Of a stretch of 5,594 nucleotides of DNA, positions 1-5,297 are shown piece after piece (position 1 is the first letter of the stretch; every line of letters starts with the position of its first letter). Source of the stretch: Sulfurimonas sp. (GTDB lineage: Bacteria > Campylobacterota > Campylobacteria > Campylobacterales > Sulfurimonadaceae); NCBI GenBank assembly GCA_015663215.1, contig DQSP01000082.1, forward strand, positions 1-5,594, given 5' to 3'. A model generated the notes under the pieces. That model was not told the DNA's origin. It made no database searches and worked only from the letters and a program-made list of their open reading frames with translations. The position numbers and the translations under genes are program-made.

Positions 1-120
1 AATATCTTCTGACAAAATACGACCAAGAGAACTACTCAAAGCTACCCTCTCATATCTACTAGAGTTTACTTGGAGTAAATCCAACATATTTTGACTTGTC
101 TCATACGATAATAGTTCCAT
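1..120 (-). CDS. moeA: MoeA-type molybdopterin molybdotransferase, N-terminal fragment (cut by window edge)
   Basis: Only the first 40 codons are visible; the gene continues beyond base 1. It starts with ATG at 120-118, preceded by the ribosome site AGAGGA eight bases upstream. The reading frame is open to the edge. The visible residues end in a stretch (SLGRILSEDI) that matches the first conserved block of MoeA, where an alpha-helical N-terminus is followed by 'lGRvLaeDi'. MoeA inserts molybdate into adenylylated molybdopterin in the last step of Moco synthesis. The gene follows moaE by 12 bp on the same strand, so it is probably the third gene of moaD-moaE-moeA. It is a different protein from the complete MoeA at 917-2134, which has LGYVLAQDVV at the matching place, so the locus carries two paralogues. 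The identification rests on a short segment and on context. Confidence 0.72.
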   Translation of the reverse strand, partial: MELLSYETSQNMLDLLQVNSSRYERVALSSSLGRILSEDI

Positions 121-132
121 TTTTAAAATCCT

Positions 133-570
133 CTAAGCTAATAAACCACTGCCACTAATTGCAGTAGAACGATCTTTTGCATAAATACGTTGTCCATTCT
201 TTAAGTCATACTTCCAGATGGGAGCACTTTTCTTAAAATCTTCAACAAACTCATCTATAAACTCTAAGGCTACCCTGCGTTTAGGTGAAAATACAGCAGC
301 AATATAAGAGGACTCATGAAGCATTACATCGCCCTTAGAGTGAGCCATTTTTATCTTTGCACCCTTAGCTTTAGCTTTTTCTTGCCATGAAGCAAACCAT
401 GATTCTAGTATTGGCTCATACAGATCAAAACTAAGTCCATCAATACCATCTTCACTTCTTACAGTTCCTACAAAAGGAATATATGCACCATAATTACTTC
501 TAGCTTCCTCTTCATACCACTCTTTTAGAAGGGTTGGTACATCCAGCGCACCATCATGTAAACTCAGCAT
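133..570 (-). CDS. moaE: Molybdopterin synthase large (catalytic) subunit MoaE
   Basis: 145 residues, ATG start and TAG stop, a normal length for MoaE. With MoaD-thiocarboxylate it adds two sulfurs to cyclic pyranopterin monophosphate to make molybdopterin in the cytoplasm. The catalytic block is clear near residues 112-121 (FKKSAPIWKY): K113 and K120 align with the two active-site lysines of E. coli MoaE (K119, K126). R38 in FVGTVR aligns with the conserved N-terminal arginine. The His-Arg pair of the E. coli enzyme reads K97-R98 here, so the histidine is replaced. The ending (RSTAISGSGLLA) resembles what I recall of Helicobacter MoaE. The start lies 3 bp after the moaD stop, with GGTGG in the moaD tail as a possible ribosome site, so translation is probably coupled to moaD. 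Confidence 0.95.
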   Translation of the reverse strand: MLSLHDGALDVPTLLKEWYEEEARSNYGAYIPFVGTVRSEDGIDGLSFDLYEPILESWFASWQEKAKAKGAKIKMAHSKGDVMLHESSYIAAVFSPKRRVALEFIDEFVEDFKKSAPIWKYDLKNGQRIYAKDRSTAISGSGLLA

Positions 571-573
571 GAT

Positions 574-795
574 TTAACCACCACATACAGGAGGAAGAAG
601 AGATATTTTATCTCCATCTTTGAGTGGTGCTTCAAGTGATGTTACTAAAGTATCATTAAGTGCTACAGCACAGCTCTCTAGCCACTCCTTGACCTCTTCA
701 TCTTTTTGCAAAATTTTTGCTAATTCATTTAAGTTGTTTATATCTAACTCAAGTGCTTCTTTTTGTATAGGTCCTAAAAACTCAACTCTAACCAT
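574..795 (-). CDS. moaD: Molybdopterin synthase sulfur-carrier subunit MoaD
   Basis: 73 residues, small and ubiquitin-like (beta-grasp). It ends in the Gly-Gly tail (PPVCGG) that is adenylylated and then thiocarboxylated, after which it delivers sulfur to MoaE. The pattern 'KDGDKISLLPPVCGG' at the C-terminus is the hallmark of the MoaD/ThiS group. The first residues (MVRVEFLGPI) form the expected first strand. MoaD rather than ThiS is favoured by the partner moaE 3 bp downstream and by the length. The ATG at 795-793 is preceded by AGGAAA at good spacing (about 7 bases). It is the first gene of the minus-strand moaD-moaE-moeA group, with a likely promoter at 827-832. A cysteine before the terminal glycines is a small departure from the more common Ala/Ser. 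Confidence 0.94.
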   Translation of the reverse strand: MVRVEFLGPIQKEALELDINNLNELAKILQKDEEVKEWLESCAVALNDTLVTSLEAPLKDGDKISLLPPVCGG

Positions 796-819
796 AATAA
801 TTTCCTATCTATAGAATAA

Positions 820-855
820 TTGTTTTATTATATCTAAGAAAGACTAAGAATATAA
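820..855 (-). promoter_or_regulatory. Likely sigma-70-type promoter for moaD-moaE-moeA
   Basis: On the minus strand a perfect TATAAT lies at 832-827, preceded by TAGA, which places a transcription start near base 820, about 25 bases upstream of the moaD start codon. No good TTGACA box is seen at the usual distance (about 850-855 reads TTATAT on the minus strand). This fits Campylobacterota promoters, in which the -35 box is weak and upstream AT-rich tracts matter more. The site is inferred from sequence only. Confidence 0.5.
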
Positions 856-864
856 TGAGTCATC

Positions 865-894
865 TTTTAAGAAAAAAACAATATAATAAGCCCA
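865..894 (+). promoter_or_regulatory. Likely promoter for plus-strand moeA
   Basis: A perfect TATAAT at 882-887 follows an A/T-rich tract (871-881) and would start transcription near 894, about 22 bases before the moeA start codon. A second perfect TATAAT lies at 851-856 on the same strand and could be an alternative -10 box giving a longer leader. Neither has a convincing -35 box. Which one is used cannot be decided from the sequence. Confidence 0.45.
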
Positions 895-903
895 TTGAAA
901 TTT

Positions 904-910
904 AAGGAGA
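904..910 (+). promoter_or_regulatory. Ribosome binding site of moeA
   Basis: AAGGAGA is the strongest Shine-Dalgarno match in the window. It sits about 7 bases before the ATG at 917 and fixes that start. Confidence 0.8.
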
Positions 911-916
911 TCTACT

Positions 917-2134
917 ATGGCTATTTCTGTTGAAGAAGCACTCCAACTCATCTATACAAATGTTAAAAAAACATCCCTTTGTATTTTACCAATAGAGCAG
1001 TGTTTGGGGTATGTTCTTGCACAAGATGTTGTAGCATCTCACAACCTTCCACCCTTTGATAACTCTGCTATGGATGGGTATGCTGTTAAAGTAGAGGATT
1101 CTGGTAAAAGTGTAAAAGTTACACAAACTATTTTTGCAGGTGATGATTTTGATGGTACTTTAGATGCAGGTTGTGGTATCAAGATAATGACAGGAGCAAA
1201 AATTCCACTTGGTACACAGTGCATCGTTCCTATCGAAGATATAGAGGTATGTGAAGATGGTGTTACACTGCCAAAGAACTTAATTATGAGCAAACATATC
1301 CGTTTAGCTGGGGAGGACATCAAAAAAGAGATGCCACTTCTACAGAGTGGTGAGAGAATAAATGCACATCAGATAACTCTACTAGCCTCTCAGGGAATAA
1401 GCCACATAAAAGTACATAAATCCCCTCGAATAGCACTCTTTGCTTCAGGAAATGAACTTAAAATGCACTTTGAGCAAGTCAAACCCTACCAACTGTACAA
1501 TACAAATACACCTACACTTCTTGCTCGTGCACAAGAGCTAGGATGCAGTGTTGAGTTTATAGGGACCGCTCATGATACCTTAGAGGATTTAAAATCCCAT
1601 ATAGAAAGTGCCTTAGAGTGTGACTTAGTGATCACTAGTGGTGGGGTGAGTGTTGGTGATGCTGACTTTACAAAAGAGGCGTTTGCTGACTTTGGATACA
1701 AGATACTCTTTGACAAGATAAACATCAAACCAGGAAAACCAACTACCTTTGGTAAGGTTGGCGAAACACTTATTTTAAACCTCCCCGGCAATCCTCTTGC
1801 AGCTGCACTGAACTTTGAGTTATTTGCTAGAAGTATCATCTACTCTTTAAGTGGAGCAAATAGTAAATTTACTAATCCTATACATGCCAAGATGAAAGAA
1901 GATTTTAAACTCCCTGGAGGTAGGCGTAGTTTAGTTCCTGGTGTTTATGATGGAGAGTTTTTTACCCCTTGTGAGCATTTTTCTCCAGGAATGATCTCTC
2001 CATTAGCTATCGCAAATAGTTTTATAATGATAGATGAAGATTGCAAACTCTTAAGTAAAGAGTGCGAGGTCAAAGTTATAAGTACTAAGTTTAGTTTTAC
2101 TGCAACTCAATTTAAGAGTCTAATCTCGCTTTAG
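917..2134 (+). CDS. moeA: Molybdopterin molybdotransferase MoeA (complete paralogue)
   Basis: 405 residues, full family length (about 400). MoeA hydrolyses adenylylated molybdopterin and inserts the metal to give active Moco. Conserved blocks in order: LGYVLAQDVV (30-39); PPFDNSAMDGYAV (45-57), with the conserved Asp53; MTGAKIP (91-97) and IVPIED (103-108); the MoCF/MogA-like domain from about residue 170, with SGNE (177-180), YNTNTP (194-199), ITSGGVSVGDAD (239-250), KPGKPTTFG (271-279) and LPGNPLAA (289-296). A C-terminal beta domain ends in SPLAIANSFIMID. Nothing essential seems missing. The start is fixed by the strong AAGGAGA site. The gene is divergent from moaDE and has its own promoter region. 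It overlaps the glycosyltransferase gene tail to tail by 23 bp. Because a second moeA begins at the left edge, this copy may have a separate role, for example metal preference; that is inference. Confidence 0.96.
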   Translation: MAISVEEALQLIYTNVKKTSLCILPIEQCLGYVLAQDVVASHNLPPFDNSAMDGYAVKVEDSGKSVKVTQTIFAGDDFDGTLDAGCGIKIMTGAKIPLGTQCIVPIEDIEVCEDGVTLPKNLIMSKHIRLAGEDIKKEMPLLQSGERINAHQITLLASQGISHIKVHKSPRIALFASGNELKMHFEQVKPYQLYNTNTPTLLARAQELGCSVEFIGTAHDTLEDLKSHIESALECDLVITSGGVSVGDADFTKEAFADFGYKILFDKINIKPGKPTTFGKVGETLILNLPGNPLAAALNFELFARSIIYSLSGANSKFTNPIHAKMKEDFKLPGGRRSLVPGVYDGEFFTPCEHFSPGMISPLAIANSFIMIDEDCKLLSKECEVKVISTKFSFTATQFKSLISL

Positions 2135-3854
2135 AGCTACTCTTTAGTTTTAAAATATAGTAGTTCTTTTGAATATCTGCTATGTTTTTAGACTTGAAAT
2201 ACTGTACAAACTTACTCTCACCATTTGGACCTTTTCCGTGAGTGAGCCAGCGTTTCCACAAGTAAATATCAAAATCTTTTTTACTTAAGCCTTTGGGTAG
2301 GTTTTTTTCAAACTCTTTGAGTCTTCCATCACCCTCAACTATAACAGATCCACCCTCATATATAAATGCAGACAACTCTTCTTTTGTAAAAAGTCCTACC
2401 ACATCCACACCAGCCCAAAAGTTAAGTGCTCCGTACTGATTCCAGTAATTTTTATAGAGATTGTAATCTCCTAAAGGTTTTGTTATATTGTTATTTTTCA
2501 CATACTCTTTGAGACCTATTATCTCGCCTTTACCGAAGCTTTGCAACATTAGGCTTAGAGTTAGAAGTAAGGGTATAAACGCAAGGCTTAACATCAGAGG
2601 AGATTCTTCTAAGACTTTTTTACTCTCTCTATGAACAAACCATAAAGTAAAGAGCAGTGTAAAAAGTGCTAGAGGGAAAAGAGATGGTGACCACCACTGG
2701 GGCATTGGTGCTAAACGCATGTACAGAGCTATAACAAGTAACGGGACAAGTGATAGTACATAAGAGCTTAAACGCATCAAAAATATGTATGTTTTTTCAT
2801 ACTCTTTAAGATATGCACGAAAAAATATATATGCCATAAGCATCGTTGCACTTACTATTGGGAGTGCATATATATCGCCACGATAAGGGTGGATAGTAAA
2901 GAAAAGAAGTGTAGGAGCAGATAGAGCAATACCAAGCTTTATCAGTTTTCTTTCTTCTGCATTTAAAACATTTTTACTTTTAAAGAGTGTTCTATACAGT
3001 GCAAGGAGATAAGAAAAGATAGCAACAAACATAAAAGGTGCTAAAAAATAGGTAAAGATTGGGAAAAATGCAGTAGTCCAAGGAACACCATTCGCACCTT
3101 TACTTAGTGATTCACGAAGTATATAAGTATTATAAAATACTTCACCGTCGTAGATGAGTATAGGCAAATAACCTGCAATACTCACAGTTATACCAAAAGC
3201 AATAGCAACATAGTTTTTCAAATTAAATGCTCGTGATTTTAACTGTGAAGTGAGTATCCAGTAAAGTAGAACACTCAGACCTAAAAAGAAACTATATGCA
3301 GGTGACTTTAGCCAACCTGCCAAACCTATAACAGACCATAAAAGTAGTAAGTTAAGTAAACTTGTATCTCTGTCAGCTTTATCTAAAAGGTAAAGTGTAA
3401 CGCCATATAAAATGACAAGTTCAGCTTCCATCTGTGAGGCAAAAGAGTGCGAGTAAACGCCAACACTTAAAACTACACTTAGAGAGTAAAAATATGCCCA
3501 GCCAGTGTCACCAAGTGAGCTTTTTAAAAACCTAAAAAGAAGTATGGCAAGTAGTATTAGCCCAAAAAAGTTCATATACACAAGTGCAAACATACTGTGA
3601 GTACCAAAGACAGTTATGCCCAAACGCAAGAAGAGAAAGTGAAGAGGACCTTTGTAGTAGTCAGGTTCGTTAAAAAGTGTCTGCATAAACCAATGCCTAT
3701 CTCGGTGCATCTCTAAAGCCTGTGCGATGTAGGTTTTTTGATCCCCTGTTGTTGGTAGGTACATATCTAACATAAAGTAAAGATACGAGAGAGTAATAAA
3801 AAAGATAAGTGAAGTTTGAGGGTATTTAAGGAGTAAACTTCTAAGCTGTATCAT
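2112..3854 (-). CDS. Polytopic membrane glycosyltransferase, ArnT/PMT-like (GT-C fold)
   Basis: 580 residues from the ATG at 3854-3852; a TTG directly before it (3857-3855) could add one residue. I count about a dozen hydrophobic segments between residues 14 and 437, then a soluble C-terminal part (about 440-580). The first extracytoplasmic loop carries GDQKTYIAQALEM (37-49) and PDYYKGPLHF (64-73). These align with the DE..YAEI..EM and YFEKPI blocks of E. coli ArnT; D38 would be the catalytic acidic residue, with Gln39 in place of the usual Glu. HPYRGDIYALPI (322-333) resembles the later conserved loop. Such enzymes move a sugar from a polyprenyl-phosphate donor to lipid or protein at the outer face of the inner membrane. 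Acceptor and donor cannot be told from sequence. The start is 5 bp after the queD stop with only a weak ribosome site, so expression probably depends on coupling to queD. No functional link to the upstream genes is evident. Confidence 0.8.
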   Translation of the reverse strand: MIQLRSLLLKYPQTSLIFFITLSYLYFMLDMYLPTTGDQKTYIAQALEMHRDRHWFMQTLFNEPDYYKGPLHFLFLRLGITVFGTHSMFALVYMNFFGLILLAILLFRFLKSSLGDTGWAYFYSLSVVLSVGVYSHSFASQMEAELVILYGVTLYLLDKADRDTSLLNLLLLWSVIGLAGWLKSPAYSFFLGLSVLLYWILTSQLKSRAFNLKNYVAIAFGITVSIAGYLPILIYDGEVFYNTYILRESLSKGANGVPWTTAFFPIFTYFLAPFMFVAIFSYLLALYRTLFKSKNVLNAEERKLIKLGIALSAPTLLFFTIHPYRGDIYALPIVSATMLMAYIFFRAYLKEYEKTYIFLMRLSSYVLSLVPLLVIALYMRLAPMPQWWSPSLFPLALFTLLFTLWFVHRESKKVLEESPLMLSLAFIPLLLTLSLMLQSFGKGEIIGLKEYVKNNNITKPLGDYNLYKNYWNQYGALNFWAGVDVVGLFTKEELSAFIYEGGSVIVEGDGRLKEFEKNLPKGLSKKDFDIYLWKRWLTHGKGPNGESKFVQYFKSKNIADIQKNYYILKLKSSSKARLDS

Positions 3855-3859
3855 CAATT

Positions 3860-4441
3860 TTAAACACTTTTTGGGTTTATAAATATCTCATCAGCTATCA
3901 TTTTTTCTAAAAGTTTAGCATCATTAAAATCATTTAACACTTCCTCAGAAAACTTTATTTCGCTCAAACGCAGAAGTCCCATAGCTCTTGAGTATGCATC
4001 CTCACTAAAGCATTGTGCATATCCCGTGGCAGTTTCATGGACTATAACTGAGTTTAGTTTCACTTCTTTTTCACCATTTTTTGTAGAAGTAAGTTTAAGT
4101 AGTCTGTCTATGAGAACAAATATAACACGAGAAAACTGTTCAGCAGAGGGAGATACGGGAAGCTCAACCCATCTATCTGAGTGTTTTTTCATATCATCAA
4201 CATACGAAGCATCATCTTCACTCCAAAGTGTGATAGCATGGTCAAAAGACTCAACTAAATCTTTCATATTTTGCTTCATAAGTCCAAAGTCATACACCAT
4301 TTGACCATTATCTAAAAAGTTGGACTCAAAAAGAAGTTCGACTATGTACGAGTGACCATGAACAGAACTGCGGCACTTTACACTTGAACAGCCACGAACT
4401 ATATGAGCATTTTCAAACTTGAATTTTTTTCTTATTATCAC
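3860..4441 (-). CDS. queD: 6-carboxy-5,6,7,8-tetrahydropterin synthase QueD (long, Campylobacterota type)
   Basis: 193 residues from a GTG start at 4441-4439. No ATG lies before the essential NAH motif, and AAGGA sits 7 bases upstream, so GTG is well supported. QueD turns dihydroneopterin triphosphate into 6-carboxytetrahydropterin for preQ0/queuosine synthesis. The zinc ligands are H13 (ENAH), H28 and H30 (VHGHSY). Other key residues are D67-H68 (SFDHAITL) and E136 (VHETATG); VYDFGLMK (49-56) is the usual following strand. The nucleophilic cysteine is probably C23, but it lies four residues before the HGH instead of the usual three, with another cysteine at C18. The protein is about 50-70 residues longer than the 120-140 typical of QueD, mostly a C-terminal tail after about 145. 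From memory, Helicobacter proteins share the CSS..C.SS.HGHSY pattern, so this is probably a lineage variant. It follows queE on the same strand across a 95-bp gap holding an inverted repeat. Confidence 0.88.
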   Translation of the reverse strand: MIIRKKFKFENAHIVRGCSSVKCRSSVHGHSYIVELLFESNFLDNGQMVYDFGLMKQNMKDLVESFDHAITLWSEDDASYVDDMKKHSDRWVELPVSPSAEQFSRVIFVLIDRLLKLTSTKNGEKEVKLNSVIVHETATGYAQCFSEDAYSRAMGLLRLSEIKFSEEVLNDFNDAKLLEKMIADEIFINPKSV

Positions 4442-4461
4442 TCTGTATTCCTTCTGATGAC

Positions 4462-4534
4462 TTGTAAATCGACTCTGTTATGGAGGCTCAGAGCAAAGCG
4501 AGGATTTGTCCTCTAAAATAGAATCGATTTACAA
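4462..4534. repeat. 73-nt imperfect inverted repeat (possible small palindromic repeat element)
   Basis: The outer arms TTGTAAATCGA (4462-4472) and TCGATTTACAA (4524-4534) are perfect 11-bp inverted copies. Pairing continues inward to 4486/4510, giving a stem of about 25 positions with two true mismatches (4473/4523 and 4480/4516) and two G-T pairs (4477/4519 and 4482/4514) on the plus strand. A 23-nt loop lies at 4487-4509. A smaller alternative hairpin, GAGGA-TTTG-TCCTC (4500-4513), uses part of the inner arm. The structure starts 2 bp after the queE stop and ends 20 bp before the queD start, just outside the queD ribosome site. No run of T follows either arm, so it does not look like an intrinsic terminator. 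It could be a MITE- or REP-like dispersed element, or an mRNA stabiliser or processing site within the operon. Confidence 0.75.
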
Positions 4535-4536
4535 TT

Positions 4537-5295
4537 CTATACTCCTTTATTGACATCCCAAATTCTTATATGAAGTCTATCTGAGAAATTATACCCTTTT
4601 GCTTTACAAAACTCTATGAGTGGCTCTGTATTTTTCTCAACTTCTTCACGGCTCCCACCAACAGGCATACAGTAAACCTTTGTTTTTGGCGAATGAAGCA
4701 GGATTTCACTTAACTCCTCTTCAAGCCCTAAGGTAATCGACTCAGCATCTATGCTAAACTTAAAAAAAGCATCTTTGGCGTTTGATGCAATATTATAAAT
4801 AACATCTCCACGAAGTCGCTTTGAGAGAGGTTCTTTTGAGTTACTCAGTTTTACAGAGAGTGCAAAAAAGCACTCTCTGTAAACACTATGTTTCACAAAG
4901 TCTACATCCAAAGAGCCATTAGTTTCAAAGGTAATCTTATGCCCATTTTCTATAAGCACTTCTAAAAATTTTATAAAAACAATATCATTAGCATAGATGA
5001 GTGGTTCTCCACCTGTTAGCACTATATCTACTGTGTTTGGAAGTTCATAAAGGTCTAAAACATTTAAAAGTTCTTCAGGCTTACTTATGGGTATCCAGCT
5101 GTGAGAAAAATGTTCTTTGTTTACTGCATACACAGTATCACAACCAAGCACATCGGTTCCATCTTCTGCTTTTTCACTACAGCCAAAGCCTTCGCATTTC
5201 ATATTGCACCCGCCAAAACGGAAAAAAAGACTAGGTGTTCCTACGTACTTTCCTTCCCCCTGAATGGAGTAAAAATGCTCAACTAAATATATCAC
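4537..5295 (-). CDS. queE: 7-carboxy-7-deazaguanine synthase QueE (radical SAM)
   Basis: 252 residues from a GTG at 5295-5293, 2 bp after the moaA stop; no ATG is available before the conserved N-terminus. QueE converts 6-carboxytetrahydropterin to 7-carboxy-7-deazaguanine using a 4Fe-4S cluster and SAM. Family signatures: YSIQGEGKYVGTPSLFFRFGGC (9-30, the typical 'QGEG..G.P..F.R..GC'), LTGGEPL (93-99, SAM-binding GGE motif), TFETNGSL (122-129), and SVKLSNSKEPL (147-157). The cluster cysteines are unusual: C30 and C34 are followed by an insertion before C52 in GCDT (51-54), giving CX3C-X17-C instead of CX3CX2C, with a further cysteine at C39. A perfect 14-bp hairpin lies within codons around 138-149. 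Order moaA-queE-queD and tight spacing suggest one operon with translational coupling from moaA. Confidence 0.93.
   Translation of the reverse strand: MIYLVEHFYSIQGEGKYVGTPSLFFRFGGCNMKCEGFGCSEKAEDGTDVLGCDTVYAVNKEHFSHSWIPISKPEELLNVLDLYELPNTVDIVLTGGEPLIYANDIVFIKFLEVLIENGHKITFETNGSLDVDFVKHSVYRECFFALSVKLSNSKEPLSKRLRGDVIYNIASNAKDAFFKFSIDAESITLGLEEELSEILLHSPKTKVYCMPVGGSREEVEKNTEPLIEFCKAKGYNFSDRLHIRIWDVNKGV
4850..4883. repeat. Perfect 14-bp hairpin inside queE
   Basis: TTTACAGAGAGTGC (4850-4863) and GCACTCTCTGTAAA (4870-4883) are exact inverted copies separated by AAAAAA (TTTTTT in the queE sense). The structure encodes YRECFFALSVK of QueE, ending at the conserved lysine of the 'VKLSNS' block. No T-run follows it on either strand, so it is not a standard terminator. 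Confidence 0.8.
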
Positions 5296-5297
5296 CT

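Noticed and set aside
1626..1637. 12-bp perfect palindrome TAGTGATCACTA inside moeA
   Set aside because: A 12-bp palindrome is expected about once by chance in a window of this size, and it lies in a conserved coding segment (LVITSG).
2133..2151. Short hairpin AGAG-CTA-CTCT followed by TTTAGTTTT as a moeA terminator
   Set aside because: Only 4 bp of stem with a 3-nt loop and an interrupted T-tract; too weak to call.
3125..3142. 7-bp AT-rich hairpin (AAGTATT-ATAA-AATACTT) inside the glycosyltransferase gene
   Set aside because: Near chance level in AT-rich sequence and within coding; no reason to give it a role.
4026..4304. Plus-strand open frame opposite queD
   Set aside because: It is antisense to a clearly conserved gene, has no ribosome site, and its protein has no recognisable pattern. 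The same holds for the open frames opposite moaD, moeA and queE.
4442..4536. preQ1 riboswitch upstream of queD
   Set aside because: The gap is taken up by a long symmetric inverted repeat; I see no preQ1-aptamer-like layout (small hairpin followed by an A-rich tail ending at the ribosome site).
4864..4869. TTTTTT run (queE sense) in the queE hairpin loop as a ribosomal frameshift site
   Set aside because: The heptamer register does not fit X-XXY-YYZ in the zero frame, the stem surrounds the run rather than lying downstream, and the zero frame continues through conserved QueE residues.
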